Below are positions 1-12,561 of a stretch of 64,000 bases of DNA, piece after piece. The notes below the pieces were generated by a model. That model was not told the DNA's origin. It did no database searches and was given only the letters and a program-made list of their open reading frames with translations. Position numbers and translations under genes: made by a program. Numbering within the stretch: the stretch's first letter is position 1; each line of letters starts with the position of its first letter. The stretch is from Limnomonas spitsbergensis (lineage: Eukaryota; Chlorophyta; Chlorophyceae; Chlamydomonadales): the NCBI GenBank assembly GCA_037349105.1, contig JAYJMM010000102.1, forward strand, positions 620,001 to 684,000, given 5' to 3'.

Positions 1-3000
1 TGTCCGTCTCCCGCCTCCGATACCGAATTCGCCCGACACTCCTCCCCCTCCCCCTCCCCCTCCCCCACCACTGCCAGGATACCCGCGATACCCGCCACCC
101 CCGCCGCCACCCCCGCCACCGCCCGCGGCCCCCCCTGATCCTCCCCCACCCTCCCACCCTCCAGGCTACAAAGCCCCGCCCTCTCCCCCCCCTCTGCTCC
201 CACCCAACCCATGGCCTAAATGGCCGAATCGTCCCCCTAGGGCTCCTCCCTTCCCGCCTCAAAGACCTCCCTGGCCACCGCGCCCCCCTCCCGTCCCCAC
301 ACCGCCACCCAATGCTCCCAGCCCCCGTCCACCACCCCGACCACCCCGGCCATCGCCCCCCTGGCCCCCTGGAGCCATCCCGGCCTCCCCCCCACGTCCT
401 CCCCCGCAGCCCCCGGCACCCCCAATGCCCCCGCCCGCCCCCCGGCCACCTCCGCCGCCCTATGCGGCCCTCAGCGTCCACTTCAAATGGAACAGCCCGT
501 TTTTCCAGCTGTCATGCAGCACGCTTGACATATACTACGGTGGCAAAGCTGTGGATCTGATGAACGGGATCCTCATATCGGCCAACCTGCACGTGAGACC
601 CAAACGTTACCTTAAACCCTAGATCTGATTGAAAAAACTTAAAACCATAACCTCTGAAACATGATCTCTCAACTCCTCTAATCCATGATCTCTTAATCAT
701 GACCTCCAAACCATCATTTTGGAAATGTTAGTTCTAAACCATCACCTTAAAATCATGACTTCCAAACCCTTAACCCTAAACATGACCCCTGAGCGCCTCT
801 CATGCTTGCTGCACCCATATGCGGCTATGCATACCCCCCTTGGGACCGTAGCTCCATGTGGCCCTCCTGCAGCTATGCATTTCACACCTTGCACACTTTC
901 CACACCTCCTACCCCAGGGACATGGCTCCATGTGGTCCTCCTGCAGCTATGCATTTCACACCTTGCACACTTTCCACACCTCCTACCCCAGGGACATGGC
1001 TCCATGTGGCCCAGGGGGATGTGGCCCTCCTGCAGCTATATATTTCACACCTTCCACACAGTTCAAACCTTTTAACCCAGAACCATGGCTCCATATGGCC
1101 CTACTGCAGCTATGCCTTCACATTTTTCACACCTTCCACACCTCCTACCGCCCAGGGACGTTGCACCACATGGCCCTACTGCACCGATGATGACTCGTCA
1201 CAGAAGGGCCTGTCGATCACAATGATGTTCGATGGCGTTTCTGTGGTAACGGCCATGCTGCGCTACATGGTCAAACAGCGGGGAGCGGAGACCCTGATCA
1301 GGGGCTTGCATGTGAGGCGGGTCAAGGGTAGACAAGGCCCCTGTCACCCAGGGGGTGGGACCCATCCCCCGGCTTATAATACAGGATATGTTTCCAAATG
1401 GTGTTATTAAGGGATTTCAGAAGCCTGTGTCGCTGGTTAGACCCTGCCTGAGGGTCTGTATCATGGTATGTGATAGAGAGGGAGCAAAGGAAGTCATCCA
1501 AGGCGTACATGAGAGAGGGAGAGGAAGGGAAGGGTAGACCATTATTCAAGTATTGCGTATGAGAGGTCCTATGTCTTTCATGAGGGCGTTGCTGGATGCA
1601 CGTTGCCTCACTTGAGTCTGCATGCAAATACCTGGGTAGGGGGGGGTAACACGCACCTAAGCCTAGTGTCCGCACTTTCAGGTATAGAGTTCAGCGTACC
1701 CCCGCACCTGAGAACGCTGGATTAATACGAAATGCTGTTGCTGTCACAGCACGGCTGTGAATCTAACCAATAGCCTCCGTTCTCCGAGAAAGGGCCAGGC
1801 AGTTGTAGCTGAACGTCCAGGTGCCTCCTGTGTCTGAATGCAGGTGTGCACACTTCACAGGCTGCAGACTACAAAATCCATCACCCTAATTGAGCTGTAC
1901 CCTTTTCGGATACCTGCAGATCCAGTGTGGCTCGTCCACCACATTATAAACCCTAACTTTACTGTGTCATTTTTGATGTATAAAGATCCCGTGTGGCACA
2001 TCCACTCCTCCACTACATCCTCAACCCTGATTATGCCGTGCCCTTTCTACAGATCCCGTGTGGCGCGTCCTCCATACAAATGTGGGACAGCCAGCAACAG
2101 CACATGACAGCATTCGTTTGCGACCCGGGGGACTTTTACCCATTGATGCAGGTAGGCACCTGTCAGAGGGGCAAGCTCACGATTTTAATTGGATAGGAGA
2201 TCAAACAGCTCTCGATCCGCCGGCTGATGGGGTGATTTTTTTTATTGTGAATTCCAAATTTAATTCCTGGGGCGGGTTTTGGTTGTGAGCTATATATATA
2301 TATATGTGCGTCATTCCACACCTACCATGCGCTGCTGTCACATTTACACAGGAAATTAGCGTGCTGTGGATTTGAAGGTTTAGGGTTAACTAAAACCCTG
2401 AAGCCTTAACCCTACACTACTCTACCCCATCCACTCAAAACCTGGGACCCTGCAATCCAGAACCTGAGGGTTATACTCTTGACACCCCGCAAAATACATA
2501 AAGCCATGGCAGCACAATCTGGCTGAAGATTTGGCGTACAGTATCATGCCGTATCATGCTGTATCATGCTAGCATGGTAGCACAATCTGGCTAATCATGT
2601 GGCGTATCATGCTGTATCGTGCTATCATGGTAGCACAATCCAGCTGGCTTAGCCTGTTCTGCATCAGGCCGCATCATGCAACCTTGGTAGAACAACCCGG
2701 TTAACCCTGTGCCGTGTCATGCCGTATAATGCTACATCGGGATTACAACCCAGCTTCACCTGTGCCGTAGGGTGCTGCCCTGCACTGAGCCACCAGTTGC
2801 AGATTGCATTTGGCAGCAGCTACAACCAGGCACCCCCCTCTTGCCCTCCACAATATTCCTGACCCCTCTCCTGCCCTGTGCCCCCACCTGCCTGGCCCAC
2901 ACAGCTGTACGGCGAGAACCTCACGTTCCAACCCATGCCCTTCTTGTGCTGCTCCTCGCCTCCTCCCGGCAACCCCCCGCGCACCCCCCCCAGCCCACCC

Positions 3001-6000
3001 CCACCCTTGCCGCAGCCCCCTCCCCCCTCCCCCAGGCCGCCCAGCTCCCCCCCGCCTCCCTCCCCACTACCGCCGTCTCCATTCCCGCTCTTCCCTCCAG
3101 GGACCATACTTCCGCCCTCACCACCCTCGCCACCCCCGCTGCCTCCTCCGCCTCCCTTCCCTCCCCCATCGCCTCTACCGCCCCCATCCCCCCCTCCTCC
3201 AGCTCCTCCCTCCCCGCCTCCCCCTCCGCTCCCTCCCCTCCTGCCTCTCCTACCCCCTTCTGAGCCTCCGGATATCCCAACCGAACCCAACTACCCCAAC
3301 TACCCTAACTACCCGGGAGTACGGATCAAGAGCCCCCCTGGCCCCCCTCATCCACCTATACGTAAGTTATGACTCACCGCTGAGGTAGGAACGGGAATCA
3401 GCTTGCAGTTACCTGACGAGATCTCTGCTCCAGGCGCTGTGGTTGCGGTTGAGAAATCCGAAATACTGCGGGGATCTTGATCCTGGAATTTTGTGCTTCA
3501 GGATAATAAAATGATGTGGTGGTTGTAGTTCTAGGGACTGCCCCGGAAAATGACCACCGTCTGCATGCCACACCCTCCGCCAGTACTATGGCATACATGG
3601 TACATCCCAATGCCTCAAACTCACTAATAGCCACACCACCTAGCGCTTTATCGTGACCATGAGTAGATATCTTCAATTGGATCCACAGCAAACATCCAAA
3701 ACCCTTATTCCTCTGCATCCCCGCAGCCGCCCCGAGCCCCAGCCTCCCACCAGGCGTCTCGTGGCCACCTCCCAGCCCTCCTCCCCCGCCCCCGTCGCCC
3801 GTCCCTCCACCCAAGCCTCCCCGAAGCCCAGCCTCGCCGCGCGCGCCCCGCAAGCCCGCCCCGCCCGCACCCCCTGATCCGCCGGCGCCCCCCCCGCGAC
3901 CACCGCCGCTGCCTCCGCCCTGGCCCGCGCCCCTGACCATCCAGCTACTGCTGCAGCTAGTGGGGTCCGACCTCACCAAGCTCATCCTCTACAACCAGGT
4001 AGTGGGCACAAATAGATACGTAAACGAGTGTGTGGATTAAGGAAGCCGCCCAAATTGGTTGAAGCTTGGGACATGGCTTCTGTGGGCATATGGAATTCAG
4101 AGTCAGTGGGACCAGACTCAGGAGCACTTTCACCAGCAGGGGGGTCACCAGGTCGGTCCAACTGACGTTCAAACAATGAATCTCAGAAGTGTCTATGCTC
4201 CGGACTCGTGCTCATGCTCAAACAGCTCCACCCATAACGCCGCCCTGGAACCCACAAGGCGGTGTCACAGCTGTCCTGCCCCCCACACTTTGATGCTATG
4301 CCCTGAACCTCTGGTGACCCACTATCCTAAGTGTGAACCCCTGCGTGACTTTCTTCTCTCTGTTTGTTGGCAGTTGGATGAGTTGCGAGTGGACACCTGC
4401 ACCGCGCTGAGGGTGGCGACACATGCCGCCTACTGCACGGTGGATGTGGGCTACTCCCCTGTTGGCTCAGTGGTGCTCTCAGTCTCTCTCATGGCCCGGC
4501 AGGTGACGCATCCATGGCTCGAATGATGTGCGAACTCGTTTATCATATAATGTGACAATGTGAAACATCTTCCAACTTATCATCAATCGGGCAGGCCAGC
4601 AGGTCGAGTGGGTTGATTACTGAGGGGTGGAGTGTCGTGATTACATGATCCACTTATTCAAGTCCATGTGTACGGCTCATACCCTAACAAACTAACAACC
4701 CACACACACCCCACCCGATGTTTGAGGACCACTCGCCAGCATCTTCCTCCACCCTCAGTCATCAATTCCTTTCACTGCTAATGAACCAAGCCGTTTTTCT
4801 GAGCGAGGCCCTGGGGCACCTTGCTGCAGGCCAGTGAGCTACTGGACTTGTACGTGGCTGCTGGATCTGCCCTCGTGGAGGTTTCCTCCACGTTCTCACC
4901 GGATTTCAAAGACCAATACCAGGTGTGTTTGTGAGTGGTCGCGAGGTGGGGTGCGTTCGAGTCATGTGCACGCTTCCCCAGCGGTGTTTGCTGTGATGCT
5001 TTGTAGGGGGGCACCATAGTTTCCATTGGTCCGATCATAATACCAATCCTTTTATTTTGGAAATCTGGATTTTGAATTGAAATCCTTCTTCCACGCACCA
5101 GTCATGCCCCAATTCACCTGTTGCGGTATGGCACGGTATGGCAGCTTGGATATTTGTTGCACAATATTTGACATGTCCTGCATAATTTGAGACTTTTGAC
5201 ATCCTTTTCGTGTTGCCCCTTTCACGCATGTACAAAAAAAATCAAAAATTATCTCACGTCTCCACACCTCACCTGTCCACACCTTCCATCTCATGTCTCC
5301 ACACCTCACCTGTCTACACCTCACATATCACCTTTCCACACCTCCCGTCTCACCTGTCCACATCTTCCACTTCGCGTCGCGATACCTCACCTGTCCACAC
5401 CTCACACCTCACCTCTCCACACCTTCCACCTCACAACAACTTCCGTTCAGGCAAACCTGATCTACGGCAACCTCGTCACATACATGGAGGTGCCCAAGCC
5501 ACCCGCCCCGCCCTACGCACCAGGTTACCAAGCGCCTCCCCAGCCTCCGCCACTGCCACCGCTGCAGCCGCAGCCGCTGCTGCCATCCTCCCCAGCGCGC
5601 CTCCCGCCGCCTACCCACAATGACACCGCTCTCTCCAGCCCGCCAACAACATCAACGTCACTACCCCCCAGCTTTGCACCGCCTCTGACTTCCGACATCA
5701 AGTCCATCATCCCTTCACCTCTCCCCGCGCCTCACTCGGCATCTCTCCACACCCCACCTGCGACTGCCCTGGCTGACACACTCTCTGAGGGGGAAGCCTC
5801 CCACGCTGACAACAAGCCCCTCGTCTACGCGCTGGTTGCGCTGTCAGCCGCCGCTGCGGTGGCGGCAGCCATCGCGGTGATTTTGTACTTCAGGTACTGC
5901 CGCACTGCACCTGGTTGGACATATTTCTGAAATTGCAGGTGTCCTATTTTCAGCTTTTTCAATCCAGCATTGAGGTTTGTATTTGAATTGCTGATGAGGA

Positions 6001-7256
6001 CATGAGGCTGATGAGAATGTAGGTATGTCTGCTGACAGGCAGGACCTATATTTATATTGAAAGCTGTTGTTTTCCTTGGCCTGAACAAAGTGTAAGGCTG
6101 GCCGCCCAACCCTTGTAAACATGCAGGCCTTTGAAAAGCTTCTATGCGGCCGGCTGTTATAGTACGGTACTGGCAGTTAGATATAAAAACCGTTGTATAC
6201 TTGTATCGGTATATAACCGCCAGTATCTCTTTCTTTCTTTTTAGTCTATCATGATTGGTACTGACTGTACTGCTGTTGTACTGATTGTACTGCTGCAGGT
6301 GTTGGCGTCGCACCCGGTGTGAGGCCAAGTATGAAGTCGGCAATCCGCTGTTCAGATCAAACATGGAACCCAAGGTGGGGGAGCTTTGAGCTCAAATGGG
6401 TGGGGTCTGTTGGGATCCATGATTTGCCCTAGAATCTTGAGTGTGGAGCTGAAAAACTCTGAGCACCGACTTCACTATTTTTAGTTACATTGCGGTATTA
6501 ATGTTTATTGTCGGACTCCTTTGCTTACAAGCGAAATATTGATGCTGCTTGCAGTGTCTCCAGGCCTCAGACCGCTGCAACTTGACACACGTGTGCCCGG
6601 ATCAGCAGGACCCAGTGCAGGGCTTCTCCGCCTCGTTCAAGCCGCGTGCGGGGATGGTCGGCCCACCCGCGCGGCAGCGGGGCGGTTCTGGTGACGGCAG
6701 CAAGAGAAGCAGCAGCGGGGGCGGCAGCAGCGGGCGGTCGGATGGGGGCTGTGCGCGATCCAGCGGTCCCCGCCGCTCACTGGCTGCAGGTTCGACAGCT
6801 GCAGGCAGCGGCATGCCATCAGGATCCGCCGCCTTTCCCAGCAGCCGCGCCTCGAGCTTGGGTCGCAGCGCTGCCGCAGGGGCTGCTGGCTCCGGAGCAT
6901 GGGCTGTTGGTTCTGGAGCATGGGCAGCAGGCGCCGGCGCCGGGTGCACCTTCCCGAGCAGCTTGGGCAGCTGGAGAGAGGCGGCGCCGGCGGGGATGGA
7001 GGACGACGGGGATGACGAGTGGTATCAGTCGGTATTACCGGGCGCCCCCGATGTCGTGTTGCCGAGGGTGTCCTCAGGGAGGCCATCTCCCTCACAGCGC
7101 CACTGGGCCGGGGCGCTGGACAGGCAGTCTCCCTTTGTGCAGCAACAGCAGCAGCCTGGGCTGGAGGACATGTTGTCTCCGCTGCCCACAGGCAGGCGGG
7201 GGGTACCCATGCTGGTCGCAAGCCAAAGCCTTGAGCGCAAAGCTCGGCCACAATGA
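1..7256 (+). CDS. Proline-rich type I membrane protein, 5' end outside window
   Basis: Ten exons chain in one frame: 2-592 (open to the window edge), 1204-1311, 2053-2151, 2905-3361, 3727-3998, 4374-4502, 4830-4922, 5451-5893, 6299-6374, 6555-7256. All junctions are GT-AG with matching phases (2970 nt, 989 aa plus TGA at 7254). Seen: a poly-Pro stretch (about 1-145), a non-repetitive block (about 146-285), a second Pro-rich stretch with PPSPPPP-type motifs, a second folded-looking block (about 430-610), a third Pro-rich stretch, and a membrane helix (about 707-730, LVYALVALSAAAAVAAAIAV) followed by a basic FRCWRRTRCEAKY stop-transfer segment. A 259-aa Gly/Ser/Ala/Gln-rich tail follows. Alternating hydroxyproline-type rods and globular blocks are typical of green-algal wall and matrix glycoproteins. 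A surface adhesin or receptor-like role is inference. No pherophorin domain was recognised. The start codon and any signal peptide lie upstream of the window. Confidence 0.8.
660..790. repeat. Degenerate AACC/CATGACC-rich intron repeat
   Basis: Intron 1 of the proline-rich gene contains short, imperfect copies of an 'atgacctccaaacc / taaaccctaa' motif. It is low complexity and no function is visible. Confidence 0.4.
850..1160 (+). repeat. ~74-bp tandem repeat in intron 1 of the proline-rich gene
   Basis: Units starting near 850, 925, 999 and 1088 share 'gctccatgtggccct..ctgcagctatgcatttcacacc'. The first two are nearly identical and the last two are diverged and length-variable. Each carries a CTGCAG that could act as a cryptic 3' splice site just before the real exon at 1204. 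Confidence 0.75.
1917..2060 (+). repeat. 67-bp tandem duplication of an exon 3 acceptor border
   Basis: The start of exon 3 of the proline-rich gene (AG|ATCCCGTGTGGCGCGTCC at 2051) is preceded by two diverged copies, at about 1918 (atccagtgtggctcgtcc) and 1985 (atcccgtgtggcacatcc). The spacing is a regular 67 bp, so the intron end plus exon start was duplicated at least twice. Confidence 0.7.
2285..2760. repeat. AT microsatellite and degenerate 'atcatgctgtatcatgc' repeat
   Basis: A (TA)n run lies at about 2290-2306. About four imperfect ~65-bp copies of a 'gtatcatgctgtatcatgct..catggtagcacaatc' motif follow at 2530-2750, all inside intron 3 of the proline-rich gene. Confidence 0.6.
5250..5440 (+). 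repeat. Pyrimidine-rich 'cacctcacctgtccacacct' repeat in an intron
   Basis: Short units of about 19-22 bp (ctccacacctcacctgtccacacc) repeat about eight times directly before the exon 8 acceptor at 5450. They create a very long C/T tract that would serve as an extended polypyrimidine tract. Confidence 0.75.
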
Positions 7257-9205
7257 AAAAACAAATGAGTGTGCGAGTGCACACCTACCGTCTCTCTCTC
7301 ATTTAGGGTTTTCATAGTCCATCAGTAAATGTGCGCGGGATTTCGTGGGGCTCATATTTTTGAGCCAGGCAGTCGGGATATCTGCAGCTGCCTGTATTCC
7401 TCACGGGCTTCGCCCCCGGCCGAAAGCTTGCATACTTAACTGCATTTGGACGGATTCGGCTGCGTTGATCCGATTGCCTTGGGATTTGTCCGTGCCCCTT
7501 GCATGCTGTACGGACCACCCTCAGTACCTGACCATTGGGTGACAAAGCGGTGTTGCACTGTTGGAGCACTGTTGCTCTTGCACTGTTGCGCATCAATGTG
7601 CACCGATGGCCAATCTGCGGGGCCACAATCATCTCGTCATCAGTGAGGATTCACTTGAGAGTGAAATGCGCCTTGAGGGTAGGGAGGAAGCTCCTCCACG
7701 GCAAACTATGCATGCTGCTGGCCTAGACAAGCCAGCGTTTGCTTCATCAGGCGAAAGTACACAAAGAGTGATGATGGCATGATGCCTACTATTTTTGTGG
7801 CCTACTGTGACCTACTATTTTTTGTTATGGTAGCTGTATGGATCCCCTGTTATCAGATCATTCACTAGGCCCAATACAGCCTTGGGTATGAGCTGAAAAT
7901 ATTTGTGTGTTGCACCATGCTTCCCCAATAACTTGTGATCATGTGCTACCTCATAGCTGTCTTGCCTTTGTATCTATCCTTTTAAGTGTCTTTTTTGCGG
8001 AACAGTATTTATGTCTCATTATGTCTGACTAAACTGACTATTTGTATTACTTTAGTGTAGCCAAGGTAGGTGTTCGATGAAAGAGAAATTAAACGGGGAA
8101 ATTATCGCATGAGCCCCTTCATGCTCAGCAGCGTGGGGGGCAGCAAAACATATTCGCCCCATCTCGAAATCTTTATGAGAGCTTTCCAACGCTGGGGTTA
8201 CACTCACTTGGGGCCAAAGGGAGGGGCTCAATATGGAGGTAGGCTGGTAAGTCTCCCCCCAAAGATATGATAGCAGAGTTCCCATCCAACATGCCAACGG
8301 CGATAAGCCTGAACTTGCCAGCAGCAGTGCTGCCACCCACCTGCAAAATCTCTAATAACAGCATGCTGACAGTTAAATCCTTCTGCCGTCTGCCTGTTGC
8401 CGAAATCGCTCGTGTCAACGATCCCTGCACCAATAGGCCAAGTGCTTACACAATTTGCAAGAGCGCTTTAAGGTAAGTCCCTTCCGTCCTCATGTCTGGA
8501 GCTACCACTTCACAGACCATATGGAGTCAGCCCACCCTGTTCAGCTCAGGTAAGGGCAATATATTATTGAAACAACGGCAGCACGCATATTCGGGTATTT
8601 CTTTTGGTTCCAGTTGAAATTACCTCTAGAACCTGATTTTGTCATTCTGCTCTTCTTATTGAGTGAGGCCCATTCGGGGTGCTTCTGCTATTTACTTCAG
8701 CTGGTGGGGCGGCGCCCAAATGGTGCATGGCCAGCCTGAGTCGTTCTGCTTCAGGCGCATATGTCATGCGAAACAAAGAACGGCCCCAGGGCCAGGCCCC
8801 CCTGTTGACCACCACCAATGAGTGCTTCACCTCTGCCCATGAGGGACAGACAGCTCAACATCTAGTTTAGGGTTAAGGAGTCAAGAGTTAGGTTTCTCAT
8901 GGGTTTTTTTTTTTTTGAAGTAGTATTTAAATCATTTTTAAATAAAAAATACAGATATGCTTTATTTGTTATTTTTTAGCGGGTAAAGCTTGCATTTACC
9001 TTCGGTAGGGACTTGCCCACGAACCCTGTCATGCGGCAGTTTCTCCCACAGCAGATGCTGCAGGCACCACATCCGCTCTCCTATTGCTATTGCCCCCATG
9101 GCCCTGAAGGAATTCCTGTTGGACTAATTTGGCTCATGGGGGTTGGGATGGATTAATTTGAACTGTAGCAGAACTACAACCGAGCCTAGAAAAAGAAATC
9201 GTGTA
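7257..9205. other. 3' flank and convergent intergenic region
   Basis: Between the stop codons of two convergent genes. I found no exon chain on either strand. It includes an AT-rich stretch with a T-run near 8905 and the presumed 3' UTRs of both neighbours. Short open frames here lack consistent splice phases. Confidence 0.5.
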
Positions 9206-12200
9206 TCAAGGTCTGTGGTTGTACTCCTGTGCCAGTGCGCTAGGGTTGAGACCTGCAGCTGAGGCTACTGCCATGGCCGCCTCTGGCTGGCCGCTTTGCA
9301 TGAGCCGCTGGACCAGCATGGCTGCATCGACTGCAGGCCCGTGAGCACTGAAGGCAGCGATGGGGACCTGTTGTCCCTACGGCAGAGGTATCATGCCACA
9401 GGGTGACAAGAAATGTTAGGGTTCAGTCGATTTACCATGATCATGGATTCATGGCCCATGGTTAGTTGGTTACTGTTGGGGTGAAACATTATCATGGAAA
9501 AGTGTAAAAGCCTCACAGGTAATGTTGGGGTTAACCAGGGAGGGGTTAACCATGGCCACGACACAGGCTCACATGGAGTGCAAGTTTTTACTGTCACCGT
9601 GGTTCACCCATTTATACTTATTTAGTGGGATCAGCTGGTGGGTTCTCAGGTGGTCAAAGTTCAGATTGATGCCAAGATGTTGAACAGCTGCATCAGGTTT
9701 TTAGGGGTTGTAGGCTTTGATTGAAGCTTTTATGGCATTTTTAGGCTTAAGGGATGTGGCTTCAAAGCCTTATTTCCTGATCTTCACAGACAGGACCATG
9801 GACAAACCCCATGGTCTAGCCCGAGTCACTGTATTGGAGCATTTGCTGGTTCAACGTATTCCCATGTAAAGGCCGGCTGCATGAGGGACAGACTAGGCCT
9901 ATCAAAACCCAATGCAATATCTCAAATTCAATATCTCCAACATAAGATCTCCGCATCACCATGACTTAACCACATGGTCTGACTAGAGGTGAGAGGCGCC
10001 GTACCTGAGCAGTCGCTGGCTCAGCAAATCGCCCATGCAAAGGCAGCATCCTCTGACCGGCTGCTTCCGACAATTGCTGCAGGGGCGAATTCTGATGATG
10101 TTCAGGAGCTGGGAGGACCAGCCTGTTCTGTGCTGCCATTTGTGCCGCCGCAGCAGCCGCCAACTGCAGGAGTGATGAAAACACCGAGCACTGTTCAGAG
10201 AATACACGGTGTTCAGCAGTCATGCCACAAACTCAATAGTTACTGTAGCATGATCGCCTTGTTGGCCATGTGCAAAAATGCCTGATTCTCGACTTGCATT
10301 GCAAGGATTGCCTGGGTGAATAGGTATTGGACGGATGGGAGTTGCGTTTACAGTGTCAGCCCTGACCTTGCCTTCCCCAGGTGCATCATCCCCAGCTTTG
10401 TACTGCGCCGGTGTACAGCAGAATGTAACGTGGCTGAATTGTAGCTGAAGCACCATGAAATAAAACATAATGCACTCAAGCACTGCAGGCCCTCTGCCAT
10501 GCAAGTGTCCCATATGATGCAAACCCCAAACCCTGAACCCTTCTAAGACAACCAGACCCCGAGGTGCCACTGAACTAACCCCTAACCCCTGAACCCTCCT
10601 AAGACAGCTAGATCCCGAGGTGCCACCGACCTGATTGGCAGCTTCTTGACGCCCATTGGGATCCGCACTGACAGAGGAACTGGAGCGCCTGGCAACACAA
10701 ACAAAACATCGTTCAATACATTTTTTGTGCAAAATAAAATGTGAAGCTCACACATTCAGGTATGGCAGGTTGATGAGCACTGGTATCCTCCAACTCGTTG
10801 AGGTGAGTTCTCTACTGGTGTGCCACATGCGGATTTCTCTGCGGTACAGATTCATCTGCGGTGCCTGGCAGCAGATGCTGGCCATCTGGTGGATGCATGG
10901 CAACCCTTCCTTCCTTTGCAATGACCTTAAGGGGCTTGAGGTAAGGTTAGGAGGCAGTGGGGCCAGTCTGAAAGGGAGAAGTAAGGGCCACGTGCAGGCC
11001 AATACAAAAGCGCCACACATACTTTGAGAAATTCTAAATGCTGACCAAGTTGCCGCGTGTTTCTGCAGGCTTCGAGAGGGGCTCTGAATTTGGTATAGGA
11101 TGGCTATCTGGAATAATGTGACGCTCGTGTGCATGGCGGCATAGCATGGGAGGCCCTTATCCACTCCCCATGCCCGCCCGTGAGGCCCGGGCTCCCCTGC
11201 AATGTCCACTCCTCATGAAGCCCTAGTACCAATACGATGCACCAATCGGAGACCGATGAATCAACCATAAGCCGCCATGCGGGGCATGAGTCTCTCGTTC
11301 CTCGTGGTAGCTGAAGCCTTTTTTCTAAGCCAGATGCAGGATGTATGCTGTGCACTGTCGAATGTTTACGCGATATAACTCCTTATGATTCCCTGTCCTC
11401 ATTTCCAGGCAGTGTGTTTGGCTCTCCTCCATGGTCTGCCCACTCATGATGTGGTCATGAGGAGGCTTGATTTCATTGGAAGTTTGGGACCAGAATCATG
11501 ATTGGACAGGCGCTCCATAAAGCGCTACTTTGCTAGATACTGGGCAATCAATCACTTTGAGACAAACACGGTCACAAGGATCAGAGTTGTGAGTAAAGAT
11601 AGGGCCCAGCTAGGGTTAAGGGTTCAGGAATAGGTTTTAGGTTTTAGGGTTGAGGACTCACTTGCAGACCAACACGATCATGAGGATCACCGCCACAAGG
11701 AGGAAAAGTCCGGTGGCAGAGGCAATGACCACCACGATGAATTGTGGCTGTGTCAGAGGGCCGAAATCCATCAGGAGGATGCGCGTCGGGGAGGTGTCCA
11801 TGCCGTTGGCTGCCCTGATGCCAGTCATGCCACCCTGCATGACACCTGCCCGCTTCTGGAGCGAGACCAGAGTCTGTCCTGAACCCGGATGCGCATTGTC
11901 TTCTGATACTCCGGATTCATGTGTTAGCCTGCAGTGTGCAGTCGAAAAGCAGGTAAACTCTCTGGTTATCAGCGGCCTGTTCAGGCAAATATGGTTTAAG
12001 CTACGAGCCGTATTTTTGACCGATATCAGGGAATTAAAGCTGTGGCATCCACTGACATTTGGCAGACAGCTACCGGTAGGAATCCGGTAAGTCAATTTCA
12101 GGTGGCCGTGTGGTTTTTGGGCTAGCTCGCAATTTGGCTCAGGAAGGCATGGCCCTGTTGTAGGTACTCTTCTGAATTATTAACCTGTTCTGATTATTGG

Positions 12201-12561
12201 TAGGCAAACTCACAAAGCTGTCAATGCGCATGTGTGTGTATGAAAACGGCCAGTAACAAATTTAATTCCCTCTTTACTGGACTTGGAAACATTTTACCGG
12301 CGACAGAGTCTTCACTTTATTTTTATTACCAGTAATGAATACTAGTATCGTATAGCACGAGCCATGAGAGATGGCAGTGAGGTGTTCAGTCAGGCATGCA
12401 TGCCAAGCATGCCCCGTTTAAGTGGCTTTGTTCAGAGGACTGCTGAAATAACCTTTCACTGTAATGCTGCCAAGCACCCACCTGCTGCCTATTGTCTTGG
12501 CGGCACAACCTTGACTCAGCCACACCAGGGAAGTGACAAGGGTCAATGCGATGCGGAACAT
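9206..12561 (-). CDS. Small type I membrane protein, unrecognised family
   Basis: Six minus-strand exons chain exactly: 12561-12482, 11928-11662, 10838-10752, 10688-10631, 10163-10005, 9367-9206 (813 nt, 270 aa, stop TGA at 9208-9206). Donors include GTGGGT, GTGAGT, GTGAGC, GTCGGT and GTACGG; acceptors are mostly TGCAG or CCAG. Seen: an N-terminal signal peptide (MFRIALTLVTSLVWLSQGCA), a ~65-aa ectodomain, one strong membrane helix at about 90-114, a basic segment, and a ~150-aa cytoplasmic tail rich in Ala, Gln and Ser ending in two probable helices. The start at 12561 was chosen because it places the signal peptide at the N-terminus; an in-frame ATG lies upstream at 12684. The phase closure across five introns is the main support. 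The family is not recognised and the function is unknown. It is convergent with the proline-rich gene and divergent from the large gene at 13593. Confidence 0.72.
10515..10630 (-). repeat. ~57-bp duplication abutting a donor site
   Basis: Two copies of a unit containing 'ctaagacarctagatcccgaggtgccac' lie end to end (near 10515-10572 and 10573-10628). They directly follow the exon 4 donor (GTCGGT) of the small membrane-protein gene, read on the minus strand. Confidence 0.6.

Noticed and set aside
2820..3290. Glycine-rich minus-strand frame
   Set aside because: Mirror of the Pro-rich exon of the membrane-protein gene; the sense frame is supported by splice phase.
8267..8480. Possible plus-strand exon ending at AAG|GTAAGT
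   Set aside because: A TAA stop sits in the best frame just before the donor, and no upstream or downstream exon matches.
10656..11027. Plus-strand frame with GT-AG-like borders (YGRLMSTGILQLVE)
   Set aside because: It overlaps the minus-strand exon at 10752-10838, which is anchored by phase closure over the whole 270-aa gene.
11650..12090. Plus-strand 146-codon frame
   Set aside because: Antisense to the TM exon of the small membrane-protein gene.
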